Counted from the first letter of the stretch, positions 19,997 through 32,800 are shown. The stretch is DNA of 64,000 bases from Zobellia alginiliquefaciens (GCF_029323795.1 NZ_CP119758.1:3286001-3350000), one strand, 5' to 3'. The notes: a model not told the origin generated them from the letters alone. A program made the numbers and translations.

Positions 19997-21934
19997 ATGA
20001 TAAAAAAAATACACATTCTATTTATTTTGGTCTTTGTTATGGGCGAGAGTGGTTTTGCCCAAGAAAAGTTAATTACCAAAGCCAATGAAAAATATGACGA
20101 GTACTCGTTCAGTCCAGCTATAGATATCTATAAAAAAGTTTTGGACCGTGGGTATGCCTCGGCAGATTTGCTTAAAAAATTAGGTAACTCTTACTATTAC
20201 AATGCAGATTATGAAGATGCGGCAAAAACATATAAGAGGCTAGTAGAGGAGTATCCCAGTGAAATTGGTCCAGAGTATTATTTTAGATATGCTCAGACCT
20301 TAAAAACTTTAGAAGAGTATGATGCTTCCAAAGAAGTTATGTCCAAGTTTTTAGAAGCTACGTCAGATGATGTGAGAGCTTCTGCCTATAAGGATGAGAA
20401 AGACTATTTAAACGATATCAAAAGGAATTCAGGCAGATATAACGTTTCGCCATTTCAATATAATTCTCCATATTCAGAGTTTGCACCTTCTTTTTATAAA
20501 GAGGGGCTTATTTTTTCTTCAGATCGGGATACCGGTAACTTTGCCCGATACCGTCACACTTGGAATTCAAAGGATTTTTTGGATTTATACAAGGTAAATG
20601 CCGATAGTATTTCTCAAGGCACGGTTATTAAGTTTGGAGATCATGTGAATACAAGATTGCACGAATCAACTTCTACAGTGAACAAGGCTGGGGATGTTCT
20701 TTATTTTACACGGAATAACTTTAAGGCTGGTAAATATATTAAAGACGATAATGGAGTAATTCGTCTTAAAGTATTCAAAGCTAAAATGATTGAAGGCGTA
20801 TGGTCCGAAATTGAAGAGTTACCGTTCAATAGTAACAATTATTCAGTGGCACACCCAACATTAAGTCTTGATGAAAAGACCCTGTATTTTGCTTCGGATA
20901 TGCCTGGTACTTTAGGTGAATCCGATATTTTTAGGGTTTCCATAAACGAAGACGGAACTTACGGAACGCCTGAAAATTTAGGTCCGGTTATCAATACGGA
21001 GGCACGAGAAACATTTCCTTTTATAACCAGTGAAGACATTCTATATTTTTCTTCTGACGGTCATCCAGGACTTGGAGGCTTGGATATTTTTGCTACTAAA
21101 GTTGCCAATGGAAGATTAGATGGAAACGTTATGAACGTGGGTGAACCCGTCAATGGAAGAATGGATGACTTTACGTTTATCTTCAACGAAGAAACAAAAA
21201 AAGGGTTTTTTGCCTCTAACCGTTCGGAAGGGCAGGGAGCCGATGATATTTACGCCTTCTTGGAAACCAGGTCGCTAGTTATTGACTGTGAACAAGCTAT
21301 TACTGGTGTGGTGCGGGACAAAATATCTAATGAACCTTTAATTGGGGCATCGGTTAAGGTCATCAACGAAAATAATGAAGAAGTAATGTCGGCCATTACA
21401 GATGCCGAAGGAAAGTATAGCCTATTGGTAGATTGTACTCAAGGTAATTTTGTAAGAGCAATGACAGAAGGTTATATTCCATCAGAGGAATACTTAAGTA
21501 AATCTGACGGAGAGCCAAAGACAATTGATTTCTATTTGGAAAGAGACTCTGTCACCGCAGGTTTTGGAGATGATTTAGCCAAACTACTTCAATTGAGTAC
21601 GATTTATTTCGATTTTAATAAGTACAATATCCGTAAGGATTCTGAAATAGAGGTTGAAAAGGTGATTGCTGCAATGGAAAAATATCCAAGTTTAAGAATC
21701 AAAGTAAATTCTCATACGGATAGTAGAGGTAAAGATTCATATAACTTATGGCTTTCTCAAAAACGTGCAGAATCTACGGTTAATTATATGATAAAAAGAG
21801 GTATCGCCAAAGAGAGATTGGATAGCGAAGGCTTCGGGGAAACTAAATTGATCAACCAATGTGCCAATGGTGTCAAATGTTCAGACAAAGACCATGAACT
21901 GAACAGAAGATCAGAATTTATTATTCTTGAATAA
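19997..21934 (+). CDS. PorE-like OmpA family protein (TPR, beta-propeller, regulatory domain, OmpA)
   Basis: A 645-residue envelope protein with signal peptide (1-21, ending GFA-Q). TPR-like helices (about 22-140) are followed by a PD40-type beta-propeller (about 150-425, repeated TLYFASDMPG, ILYFSSDGHPG and GFFASNRSEG strands). A carboxypeptidase-regulatory-like domain (437-512, GVVRDKISNEPLIGASVKV) and an OmpA peptidoglycan-binding domain (528-645, with HTDSRGKDSYNLWLSQKRA) complete it. This order equals that of PorE of Porphyromonas gingivalis, which ties the type IX apparatus to peptidoglycan. It begins 11 bp after the SprF-like gene and closes the first three-gene module. I infer an accessory anchoring role. 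Confidence 0.9.
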   Translation: MIKKIHILFILVFVMGESGFAQEKLITKANEKYDEYSFSPAIDIYKKVLDRGYASADLLKKLGNSYYYNADYEDAAKTYKRLVEEYPSEIGPEYYFRYAQTLKTLEEYDASKEVMSKFLEATSDDVRASAYKDEKDYLNDIKRNSGRYNVSPFQYNSPYSEFAPSFYKEGLIFSSDRDTGNFARYRHTWNSKDFLDLYKVNADSISQGTVIKFGDHVNTRLHESTSTVNKAGDVLYFTRNNFKAGKYIKDDNGVIRLKVFKAKMIEGVWSEIEELPFNSNNYSVAHPTLSLDEKTLYFASDMPGTLGESDIFRVSINEDGTYGTPENLGPVINTEARETFPFITSEDILYFSSDGHPGLGGLDIFATKVANGRLDGNVMNVGEPVNGRMDDFTFIFNEETKKGFFASNRSEGQGADDIYAFLETRSLVIDCEQAITGVVRDKISNEPLIGASVKVINENNEEVMSAITDAEGKYSLLVDCTQGNFVRAMTEGYIPSEEYLSKSDGEPKTIDFYLERDSVTAGFGDDLAKLLQLSTIYFDFNKYNIRKDSEIEVEKVIAAMEKYPSLRIKVNSHTDSRGKDSYNLWLSQKRAESTVNYMIKRGIAKERLDSEGFGETKLINQCANGVKCSDKDHELNRRSEFIILE

Positions 21935-21956
21935 TTTTTATCTAATAATATTTGAG

Positions 21957-21987
21957 AAGGCAGCTATAACAAATAGCGGCCTTTTTT
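21957..21987 (+). terminator. Terminator after the PorE-like gene
   Basis: AAGGC-A-GCTAT pairs with ATAGC-G-GCCTT (one A-G mismatch) around AACAA and is followed by TTTTTT. It ends the three-gene unit that starts at 15907. Confidence 0.8.
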
Positions 21988-22116
21988 GTTTGATGTGTCT
22001 TTACAAAATAGATGGGTATTTAATCGATTACGTATATATTTTAAAGGCAATTCAACATACTTTAAAATACCTTAACATTGCAAAAACAATCCGTTACGCC
22101 TACAATTGAGGTCTTC

Positions 22117-22158
22117 ACAACAAATTTTTCTTAAGTAGCTTAAGTACAGATATATTTG
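22117..22158 (+). promoter_or_regulatory. Promoter of the Calx-beta/CUB surface-protein gene
   Basis: A TATATTTG -7 box sits at 22151-22158, 62 bp before the chosen start. ACAACAAATTTTTCTT at 22117 lies 34 bp upstream of it. It matches 13 of 16 positions of the element found in the same place (33 bp upstream of the -7 box) at the two following genes. Confidence 0.5.
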
Positions 22159-22220
22159 CTCGTTCATGCGTTCGATCTATTCGGTCGGCAAATATTCAAA
22201 GCTATATTGAGTTGCTAAAA

Positions 22221-25200
22221 ATGTTGTTTAACCATACCAAGTTTTTTTATGTTCTTTTGGCGATGCTGTGTTCTTTACAGTTGGTCGCTCAGGAAACCTA
22301 TCGTGACAATTTTAGCAGTGTATCCTATTCCAACAACAATGGTACTTCTAACTTTTCTACCAATTGGATAGAAACAGGGGATACAAATAATGGGCCTGCT
22401 AGTCAATATATTAGAATAAGCAGTAACCGATTAGAACTATATTGGATTTACAGCGAAACTATACGTAGGTCTGCTAATTTGAATGGAGCAGCAACAGCAG
22501 TGTTGAGTTTTAATTGGCAAGCTATAAGTCTTGGGGGAAATAGAGCATTGGCCGTTCAAGTTTCAAATAATGGAGGTGCTTCGTATACTACAGTTGGTAC
22601 TGTTACAGGAAACAATAGCACAGGAACATTCAGTCAAGATATTTCAGGATTTATTTCGGCAACTACTACGGTAAGGTTTGCTAAGACTAATAGTAACTGG
22701 CGAAATGATGATTATGCCTACATTGACAATTTTCAGATAACAGCAACTTTTCCAGCACCTATCCCAGTAATAGAAGTAAATGATATAACGATAGATGAAG
22801 ATGCGGGCAATGCTACTTTTACGGTACGGCATACAGGTACAAACGCAACGGCTCCATTTACGGTTAATTATCAAACGGTAAATGGGTCGGCTATTGATGG
22901 TAACGATTACACGTCAACATCCGGTATTTTAAACTTTAATGGAACGGCAGGAGATACGGAAACTGTAACTGTCCCTATTTTAAATGATGGAACTATAGAG
23001 AATCCTGAAAATTTTACTTTGGAGTTTACTCTGGCATCAGACCCTCAAGTAGATATTAGTGACACCGCTACAGGAACGATAATAGATGATGATGCCCTAA
23101 TAATGACGGATGGAGGTAGTGCTACTACGTGTAGTGATACTTTCTTTGATCCAGGTGGACTTTCTAACTATTCCAACAACCAAGATGTAACGTATACCAT
23201 ATGTCCGGATACGGCAGACACGTACTTGAATGTCAATTTTACTAGCTTTGAGATAGTTTCAGGAGATGTACTGTACATATATGATGGTAATTCAACCGGT
23301 GCTACCTTAATAGGACAGTATGATAGTGCAAATGTGCCAACATCAATAAATTCTTCAGCAGCATCAGGCTGTTTAACATTTAGGTTTGTTTCTAATGGAA
23401 GCAATACAGGTGCTGGTTGGGAGGCTGAAATTAATTGTTTTCCAGACGGCCCAATAATTGTTATTGAGGATATTACAATTGATGAAGATGTGGGTAATGC
23501 CGTGTTTACCGTTCGGTCTACCAGAGCAGCACATGGTAGAAACGTATTTTTATTCGGTTTTGTTGAAGCTCCTTTTACGGTAGATTTTGAAACCGTAGAC
23601 GGATTGGCATTGGCAGGAAGTGATTATACCGCCACATCGGGAACGTTGACGTTTACAGGTGAGTTGAATAATATTCAGACCATTTCGGTGCCTATAGCCA
23701 ATGATGGGGTTCCGGAATTTGCAGAAGATTTTGATATTGTTTTTACTGGAGCAACTGCTCAGTATACAGTGGTCAATTATAATGACACGGGTAAGGGAAC
23801 CATAAATTCTCAAATTTTAGCGAATGACCCATTAACCTTATTTCAAGAATTTGATGGGTATTATGATTATTCAACTACTGGGGGAACGCTACGTACAAGC
23901 CCTAATGGTGCTAGTCCCTGTGCGGTTACCACATCATCATCCAATAGTTTGGTTTCTCCTGTTCCGGCAACGGCTTCTGTAGAAAGAGCATACCTTTACT
24001 GGTCGCATTCAAGCACGGTACGTGATGCAGATGTAACTTTTGAAGGTCAAAGCGTTTCTGCTAATTTTTTATATCAGACATCTTTAGGCAATAGGAACTT
24101 TTTTGGGTATGTAAGTGATGTTACCTCTATAGTTCAAGGAGTAACTGACTTGTCTAGTAATGTTTTTGATTTTAGTGGACTTACCATAAATAATACGGGT
24201 GAATACTGCAGTACGAGTACGGTTCTAGGGGGTTGGGCATTAATGGTTTTTTATGAAGATCGTTCTTTGCCGGCCGTAAATATTAATTTGTATCAAGGTT
24301 TTGATGGACTTAGTAATGACGGGAACTCTTTTACGTTGGATTCATTTTATGCCATATCGGGAACAGGTGCCAAAGCTTCATTTTTATCATGGGAGGGTGA
24401 CCCTGATCTGAACGGATCTAGTTCAGGTTCTACCAATCCTGAGGAGTTGTCCATTACCAATCAAAGAAACCAGAATTTTGTGCTTACAGGCGATGGAGGT
24501 CAAACAGGTAACAATTCATATAACTCCACAATTTATGACAATACTGTTGGTCCTGTATATAACAATGCGAGTACATACGGTGTGGATTTAGATACGTATG
24601 ATATTTCATCATTCATACAACCTGCGGATAGTGAGGTTACAGCAAACGTTGATGTAGGTCAGGATTTTGTGATTTCTGCAGCCGTGGTGTTAAAAGTACC
24701 GTCCAACTTAATTGCAGGCCGTGTTTTTGAAGATGTTAATTATCCTGGTGGTGCGGGCCGTGATCAATTGGCTTCGGGAGGAATAGGAATTTCGGGTGCA
24801 ATCGTAGAACTTTTTGATTCTTCGGGTACTTTTATCCAAAGAAAAAATACAGAGGCAAATGGGAATTATTCGTTTGGAGGCATGGCCGATGGCGACTATT
24901 TTATAAAAGTAGTAAGCTCAACGGTCAGGTCCACTAGGGATAGTGGAGCGAACTGCTCTGCCTGTTATCCGGTTCAGACTTATAAAACTGAAATGATATC
25001 AGGTAGTATCACGGATATAACCGATGAGGTTGGAGGAACCGATCCAACAGCAACCCAAGATGTGTCTTTAGGTGTTTTTAATAATGCTCAAAGTATATCT
25101 AGTGTTGAAGTAGCCGGTAACGGTGTTGTAGGTATTAATTTTGGATTTAATTTTAATACCGTAGTTAACACTAATGAAACAGGGCAAGGTTCGCTTACTC

Positions 25201-26717
25201 AGTTTATATTGAATTCCAATGCCATAGGTGAAGTTGGTTTAGATATCGAAGCAAACGGTATATTCGATCCTGCCGCCGGTGAGGACACCTCCATATTTAT
25301 GATACCTACTACAGGGGATCCATTAGGGCGAACGGCCGATGCAAATTTTGCGAATGGGTACTTTACTATAACCATGTCTAATCCCTACATATTGCCTGTG
25401 GTTACTGGTACAAATACGGTTATCGACGGTCGTACACAGACCGCATATTCAGGAAATTCAAACACGGGAAATGTCGGTTCTGGAGGCACGGGGGTAGGAA
25501 CATCAAATATAAATTTGCCCAATTTTGATAGACCTGAAATAGAACTGTATAGTGCTACCGGTGATGTCCTTCAATTGAACAGTACCGATGTGGTAGCACG
25601 TAATCTTGCTGTCCGTGCCAATAATAATGCAGGTGTTATCGTTCAAGGTGGTTCAGCTACAATTTCAAACAGTTTCTTAGGCGTGAATGCACTTGGAAAT
25701 GCCTCTGGTAATATTAACTATGGTGTTGAAATTACAGGAGGGGTATCAATTATTAACGGTAATTATATTGCGAGAAACACGGACGAAGGTGTTTTGGTAA
25801 ACGGAGGTACATCAACAATCATCCAAAATAATCATATTACGGATAATGGAAACAATGCTTGTTTCGATAATATAAAAGTTAGTGGTGGCTCCGGTATCGT
25901 AATCCAACAAAATTTAATTGATAGAGCTGCTTCCTTAGGTATTGATGCGGAAGGGATAAGCGGTTCTTTGACAATTACGGAAAATACAATTTCCAACTCA
26001 GGTCAAGATGGAGGTCAGTGTACAGGAGAGGTCGCAAACGTAGGTATTCGTTTAGATGGAAGCAATTCGTCAATAACAAACAATACTATAGCTTCTAATG
26101 GAGGTGCGGGTATTGTTTTAAGCGGTGGCAATACTTCTGGAAATCTGATTTCTAGAAATTCTATTTATAACAACGGAACAGCTAGTCCCGCTTTAGGTAT
26201 CGATATTGATGTGTCAAACGGACTAGGTGATGGCGTAACTATAAATGACTCTGGAGACACGGACAATGGTCCAAACGGGCTTTTAAACTTCCCTATAATT
26301 ACGGGGGCATATGTTTCCGGAACAAATTTAGTGGTAGAAGGTTGGTCAAGACCGGGAGCTACAATAGAGCTTTTTGCAACCGATATTAATGAAGGTACCG
26401 CCACCGTAGGAGATAATAGGTTAGGAATGACGTATGACTATGGCGAGGGGCAACGGTACCTAGCAACCATGGTAGAAGGTTCTGGTACTGATTCGGAATC
26501 AAGAATTACCGCTTATAACGATGATGATAATAATGTGGACAATACCAACAAGTTTAAGTTCAGTATTCCACTACCTTCAGGTGTCGGTTTAGGTAGCACG
26601 GTAACTACCACGGCTACATTGGCAAACTCTACTTCTGAGTTTTCTCCTTTGAGCATCGTTAAGGCTTATACGGTAATTACAAATAGACGAATAACCTACC
26701 GGGTAAAACCCAACTAA
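22221..26717 (+). CDS. Giant secreted protein: Calx-beta, CUB, SdrD-type and beta-helix domains
   Basis: A 1498-residue exported protein. The start at ATG 22221 puts MLFNHTKFFYVLLAMLCSLQLVAQ as the signal peptide; an in-frame TTG lies three codons upstream. In order (approximate residues): an N-terminal sandwich domain (30-175), Calx-beta 1 (180-290, DITIDEDAGNATFTV), a CUB-like domain (295-407), Calx-beta 2 (410-530), an unassigned region (540-825), an SdrD B-like domain (830-930, GRVFEDVNYPGG), a parallel beta-helix (1115-1315) and a C-terminal 15-residue tail TVITNRRITYRVKPN. No gliding-type or type A sorting domain is visible. The domains suggest an adhesin or matrix protein. Confidence 0.85.
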   Translation: MLFNHTKFFYVLLAMLCSLQLVAQETYRDNFSSVSYSNNNGTSNFSTNWIETGDTNNGPASQYIRISSNRLELYWIYSETIRRSANLNGAATAVLSFNWQAISLGGNRALAVQVSNNGGASYTTVGTVTGNNSTGTFSQDISGFISATTTVRFAKTNSNWRNDDYAYIDNFQITATFPAPIPVIEVNDITIDEDAGNATFTVRHTGTNATAPFTVNYQTVNGSAIDGNDYTSTSGILNFNGTAGDTETVTVPILNDGTIENPENFTLEFTLASDPQVDISDTATGTIIDDDALIMTDGGSATTCSDTFFDPGGLSNYSNNQDVTYTICPDTADTYLNVNFTSFEIVSGDVLYIYDGNSTGATLIGQYDSANVPTSINSSAASGCLTFRFVSNGSNTGAGWEAEINCFPDGPIIVIEDITIDEDVGNAVFTVRSTRAAHGRNVFLFGFVEAPFTVDFETVDGLALAGSDYTATSGTLTFTGELNNIQTISVPIANDGVPEFAEDFDIVFTGATAQYTVVNYNDTGKGTINSQILANDPLTLFQEFDGYYDYSTTGGTLRTSPNGASPCAVTTSSSNSLVSPVPATASVERAYLYWSHSSTVRDADVTFEGQSVSANFLYQTSLGNRNFFGYVSDVTSIVQGVTDLSSNVFDFSGLTINNTGEYCSTSTVLGGWALMVFYEDRSLPAVNINLYQGFDGLSNDGNSFTLDSFYAISGTGAKASFLSWEGDPDLNGSSSGSTNPEELSITNQRNQNFVLTGDGGQTGNNSYNSTIYDNTVGPVYNNASTYGVDLDTYDISSFIQPADSEVTANVDVGQDFVISAAVVLKVPSNLIAGRVFEDVNYPGGAGRDQLASGGIGISGAIVELFDSSGTFIQRKNTEANGNYSFGGMADGDYFIKVVSSTVRSTRDSGANCSACYPVQTYKTEMISGSITDITDEVGGTDPTATQDVSLGVFNNAQSISSVEVAGNGVVGINFGFNFNTVVNTNETGQGSLTQFILNSNAIGEVGLDIEANGIFDPAAGEDTSIFMIPTTGDPLGRTADANFANGYFTITMSNPYILPVVTGTNTVIDGRTQTAYSGNSNTGNVGSGGTGVGTSNINLPNFDRPEIELYSATGDVLQLNSTDVVARNLAVRANNNAGVIVQGGSATISNSFLGVNALGNASGNINYGVEITGGVSIINGNYIARNTDEGVLVNGGTSTIIQNNHITDNGNNACFDNIKVSGGSGIVIQQNLIDRAASLGIDAEGISGSLTITENTISNSGQDGGQCTGEVANVGIRLDGSNSSITNNTIASNGGAGIVLSGGNTSGNLISRNSIYNNGTASPALGIDIDVSNGLGDGVTINDSGDTDNGPNGLLNFPIITGAYVSGTNLVVEGWSRPGATIELFATDINEGTATVGDNRLGMTYDYGEGQRYLATMVEGSGTDSESRITAYNDDDNNVDNTNKFKFSIPLPSGVGLGSTVTTTATLANSTSEFSPLSIVKAYTVITNRRITYRVKPN

Positions 26718-26772
26718 AACGGTATAGTTGGTTACCTCAGAAAACAACATGTACGCCATTGTTTTTGAGACA

Positions 26773-26816
26773 TATACAACAATTATTTCTGTGGGAGACT
26801 TCACTTCCTAATTTTG
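26773..26816 (+). promoter_or_regulatory. Promoter with shared upstream element, before the VCBS/PA14 gene
   Basis: TATACAACAATTATTTCTGT starts at 26773, and a TAATTTTG -7 box lies at 26809-26816, 36 bp later. The same pair at the same 36-bp distance precedes the collagen-like gene at 33206-33249. The predicted 5' leader is about 67 nt. Confidence 0.7.
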
Positions 26817-26889
26817 TGGTAAAGGGTAGTTTGTTTTGATTTTACTGGTTGCAACAAATGACCGCCCTTAACCAAACCGACCAATAAAG

Positions 26890-29800
26890 ATGAAAAAAAG
26901 AGAATTGTACAAGTTACTTACTGTACTAATTTTTCATGTTGCTACCTTTTCATTTGCCCAAACCACCTTTACAGAAAGTGCAGCCTCTTATGGCTTAAAT
27001 TTAGGTCAACCAAAAGATGGTGGTCACGCTTGGTCAGATTTTGATGGGGACGGAGATTTAGATGTTCTTGTTTTAGAGGATAATGACAACTCAAACATAA
27101 AAAGTTTTTTAATGCGTAACAATGGTAACAATACGTTTACCAATGTTCAATCTACCTTAGTACCAGGTATGTTAGGAGATCATGCAGAAAGGCAGGCAGC
27201 TTGGGGAGATATTAATAATGATGGGCGGCCAGATTTTATGATTAACTCTTCAGGTAATTCCAATGCTAGGCATGCCATACAGATTTTTATTCAAAATACG
27301 AACGGTACTTTTGGTAATGGTGCAGGCGGAACCGCGCCTATTACTATAGGTAGAACAGGGGCTACAATAAATATACCTGGGGTAAATTCAGAAGGAACTG
27401 GTTTTTTCGATTTTGAAGGAGATGGGGATTTAGATATTTTCTTTGATAACCATGACATGGGTATTGAAATTTTACGAAATAATTTCATAAACCATACAAA
27501 TCATACGGTAGTTAACCCAGCGGCAAATGCCTTATTCACACATATTACCACAGGTAACGGCAGTGGGGTTACTCAATTTGGTTTAAACCAATTTGCTACA
27601 GATGGGGATTATGGTACGGCAGCAGATGTTAATGATGATGGTTGGGTTGATATTTTTATGCGTAAACGCGATGAAAACGATTTTTTCTTAAACCAAGGAG
27701 GTACATTTTCTAATGGAGCGGATCTAGGTCAGGCTCAAAACAATAACAAAGGAGGTAACGGACTTTGGGATTTGGATAATGACGGCGACTTAGATGCTGT
27801 CTGGACAGAAAATGGATTAACACAAATACATAGGAATGATGGTGGTGGGGTTTTTACACCTTTGGGAGCTGCTGTTTTTCCTGGTTTGCCTCAGCCTGGA
27901 AATGTAAATAATGGCAGTTCTGGCGCACGAATAGATGCTTTGGCCGGTGGTGATATTGATAATGATGGTGATATAGATATTATTTTGGTCGGGAATAGTA
28001 GAAGTTATTTATACATAAATCAATTAAATAGTCCAACTCCCGCTCCAGGTGTTATAGGCAGTGGGGCAGCTATGAACTTTTCATTGGATTCTCAGCAATT
28101 TAATTCTGGTAGAGATGGTGAGGGTACTACTATGGTCGATGTCGATGATGATGGTGATTTAGATATCTACATTAATATAAATAATAGCGCAAACCAACTA
28201 TATATCAATAATTTACCAGCGGCTAACCGTAATAACCATTTGCTTATAGATGTTACGGAGGATAGGGGAGCTAATGGCTCAACCGGAGGATTTTTAGGTA
28301 GGGTAGCTATTGGTACAAATGTATTGATCAGAGATTGTTCCGGTAATATAGTTAGTGGCTTACGTCAGGTAAATGGGGTTTATGGTCACGGTACACAACA
28401 ACCGGAAGAAGTGCATTTTGGCTTGCCCCTAGGTGAAAATGAAACCTATATTATAGAAGTACATTACCCTAATTTTTATGATTCTTCTAGCGGTACTGGT
28501 ACTTCAAGATTAATAGCTACGGCCATTGCACAACCAAGCACAATTGCTGGAACAAATCATTATACGTTAACTACCACAGATGCAGAAGCAATAGAAAATC
28601 CCAATGCACCAGTTGCAGAAGATGATGAAGTTCAAGTAGCTTACGGCAATTCTATTTCGGTGCAAATACAACTGTTCACCAACGACTCTGATGCAGATGG
28701 AGATAATTTCTCAATAGAAAGTATTACGCAACCATCTGTGGGATCTGTGGTTATTGATGATGCGGAAAACGGACTTGTAACTTATACCTATAGCGGGGCA
28801 AACCCTTTTCCTGGTGAAACAACTTTTGATTATACTATTACCGATTCTACGGATTCTCTTTGTCCTTCCTTAGGTAAGAGTGATTCTGCCACGGTACGAA
28901 TATTTGAGCCTTGCACCGATCCAACAGGTATAGATACAGATGGTGATGGTATTAATGATGTTTGTGATTTAGATAATGATAACGATGGTATTTTAGATGC
29001 TGATGAAAATAGTTCCTGTAGAGAAGAAGGAGTACTAAATTATGAGTTTTATGATGGTGATGTAGATGGTTTTACTGTAGATAATATACCAACTACGGGA
29101 GCATTAGCAACCGGAACGGTTAGTGATTTTGATGTGAATGCATTACAAAATTTAGTAGACTCAGGAGACGCGGACTACTATTCTATTAGATATAATGGAT
29201 ATATAAAAATAGAAACTCCTGGTAGTTATACTTTTTATACAAACTCGGATGATGGTTCTAAATTGTTTATTAATGACGTAGAAGTAGTAGATAATGATGG
29301 TGGTCATGGAGCAAGAGAACTTTCTGGGAATATTACATTGGCAGCAGGTATACATAGAATAAAAGTTTTGTATTTTGAAAGAGCTGGTGCAGCTACACTA
29401 GATGTAAGTTATAGAGGTCCGTCTATTGCTAAACAGAATATTCCTTTTTCAACATTATTTACTTCTAAGTCTAATTCATCAGAACTAGTAAAAAATGGAG
29501 ATTTTAGTGAGTGGATTTTTAATGATAGCTGGACGGCTTCAGGTAATAATTGGCGCACAGATTCGGAACGTGCTTATTATGCACGATGGAATGGTGTAGG
29601 TGCAGCAACGTTTTCCCAAACTATAACCGTAACTCCCAATATTCCAAATACAATTACGTTTGATGTGGGGTCTAATGCCAGTTTTACAGGAGAATCTACA
29701 CTAGATGTACAAATAAATGGTGTTTCTCAGTTTCTAGAAACGTCAACTCAAATAGCCACTAATAATGGTGGTAATGCGCAGGAAGGTAATGAAGCTTTAA

Positions 29801-32800
29801 ATATGGCAGCTAGGAGTTTTACATTTACTCCAACCACAAATACGGTTTCATTAAGCTTTACCGGTTCTTCATCCATTAACGATCATGATTCTATATATGT
29901 AGATAATGTAAAACAATCTAAAAGTTGTGAAGCAACTGATACAGATGGTGATGGTACAGCAGATATTTACGACTTAGACAGTGATGGAGATGGATGTTTT
30001 GATGCTTTAGAGGGTTCAGGTAGTTTAGATTTTTCCGATCTAAACGGAGATGGTAGTATTGCTGGTCCTGTGGATGAAAACGGAATCCCGACTGCTGTAA
30101 GTGGTGGACAGACAAGAGGAAGCGCTGGCGATTATACGGTTACATCAGGTTTATGTGATGATGATGGGGATGGTGTCAATAACGCAAATGACAAGTGCCC
30201 ATATTTTGATGATGCTATAGATAGTGATAATGATGGCGTTCCCGACGGATGCGACGTAGATGATGACAATGATGGTGTGTCGGACTGTGAAGAATCTATT
30301 GATAGTGTCACAAATGAATTTGCATGGACCCTAAATAGTCCTTCAGGAAATCTAGAAATGGATACTAATTATGACGCAAAAATTAGAGATTGGGCATTAA
30401 GCGATACGGAAACAATGGTATTAAACGGTTCACAGTTTAATGTCTCGGGCAGTAATATTAGAATAGAAAGTTTTACTTCCCAAACAAAAGAAGAAGCGGT
30501 CCAGAATAATGATTATATAGAAGTTTCATTTACTACTAGCGCTGAGGTTTCCTCATTTGAGTTAAATGAAATACGTTCTGGCTGGTATTTGCCAAACCAA
30601 GGAGACTCTTATTATTCGGCAACCGCATATACAATAACAGGCTCTAATGCTTGGAAAACGTTATCTACAGATGTATTACATACAGATAATGGCTCATCAT
30701 ACGCTAGTTTTCAGCATTTGGCAACAGCACCGGTTTACTTAAAAGCAAATACACAGTATACATTTCGTTTTTATGTATATGGACAAATAAACGACTCTTC
30801 GGAAACATATTCTATTTTTGATGATGTTGCTTTTGGCATCACAGCTTGTAGAAGTGGTAATTTAGATGGTGATGCAAACCCTAATCATTTGGATGATGAT
30901 AGTGATGGCGATGGTTGTAATGATGCGGATGAGGCTTATGCAGATGCTAATGCCGACGCAGATAACAACGGAATGTATGGTACAGGAACCCCAACTGTAA
31001 ATTCAGATGGTTCGGTTGTGGCAGCTTCTTATGCTACACCAAGAGATGAGGATTCCAACGGAAGTTATGATTTTTTACAAGCAGGGTCTGCTCCGGTCAT
31101 AACCACGCAACCAACAAATACAAATGCTTGTCCAGGTGGTTCTGCAACATTTAACGTTGTAGATACAGGAGGAAATATATATCAATGGCAACAATTGATA
31201 AGTGGTACTTGGACGGATTTGTCCGATACAGGAATACATAGCGGTACTGATACCAATGAACTAACTATTTCAAACCCGGCACTATCAGATCACAACAATA
31301 GATATCGCGTGGTAGTTTCCAACTCTTCTTATGCCTGTGAGAATACAACATCTAATCAAGCTAGATTAAGAGTTCTGGTACCAACTGCCAATGCAGGAAC
31401 AGACCAAACCATATGTGCTGGCGAATCTGCCATACTTACCGCTACAGCTTCCGGGGGTAGTGGTAGTGGTTATACATATCAATGGAGTACGGGAGAAACA
31501 ACTCCAACTATTACGGTTTCTCCACCTGGCAATACAAGCGGTAATGTAAATGTAGATTATACGGTTACCGTAACAGACGGTAATGGTTGTATAGACACGG
31601 ATGTGGTTAGGGTAACCGTAGAGCCAACACCCAGTATTACGGTAACAAGTTCTCCAAGTTGTAATTTTAGATTATTTCAGCCTACAACTTACACTTTAGA
31701 AGTTACCGTAAGCGGGGGCACGGTAACGGCTACCGAAGGTACGGTTACAAATCCATCGGGGAATGTTTGGAGAATAGCAGATGTGCCAGACGGTACAGAT
31801 GTTATTGTCACGGCTACACAGGGGAACTGTAGTCAGGATTTACCGGTTTCAGCACCTAATTGTGTTTGTCCTGTTGTAGACCCTCCCACTAATGATGGAG
31901 ATAAAGAATACTGTCAAGGAGATACAGTTCCAGAAATATCGGCAAGCACAAATGGGGGAACACGAACAATAGATTGGTATGATGCTTCCTCAGGAGGTAA
32001 TCTATTACAGAGCAATAGTCTAACCTATCAACCCACAGCGGCAGGAACATATTATGCAGAGGCAAGAAATACCTCTACTGGTTGTGTGAGTGGCACCAGA
32101 ACGGCTGTATCGGTTACAGAGAATACGCCGCCCCTTGCAAATGCAGGGCCAAATCAAACTATGTGTGATAGTGATTCCGCTACTTTAAGTGCATCGGCCA
32201 CAGGCGGCAGTGGCTCAGGATTTAGCTATGTGTGGAGCACAGGTGAAACTACGCCAACTATTTCAGTAAGTCCTACAGGTAATCCAAATGCAAATACAAC
32301 GGTAACCTATACCGTAACTGTAACGGATACAAATGGATGTAGTGATACGGATGCGGTAAATGTAACGATTTACTCTAATCCAACAGTAACAATAAATACT
32401 GTTGATGCAAGCTGTGGCACAGACAATGGAAGTATCACTTTTAATTTTCCAGACCATCCTAACAGAACGGGAATAAAATTTAGCATAGACGATGGAGCTA
32501 ATTATGTGAACTCTGGAGATTCCGCAGGAAGTTATACATTTTCAAATGTATCATCAGGTACTTATCCTTTATGGGTAAGATGGGGCAACAATGCTTGTCC
32601 TATTAGTTTAGGAGATTACGTTATCAATACTACACCTGTTGTAACTTATACGGCCCAACCAACCGATCAAACCGTATTTGCCGGTGAAGATGCTACCTTT
32701 ACGGCTACTATTACGAATGCGGACACGTACCAATGGCAAGTTAGTCTTGATGGTGTTAGCTATACCAGTTTAGTTGATGACTCGGAACATTCGGGTACCC

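Noticed and set aside
22110-22220. A 60-codon open frame at 21927-22109 and the TTG start at 22212
   Set aside because: The small frame overlaps the terminator of the PorE-like gene and has no family features. The ATG at 22221 gives a better signal peptide for the surface protein.
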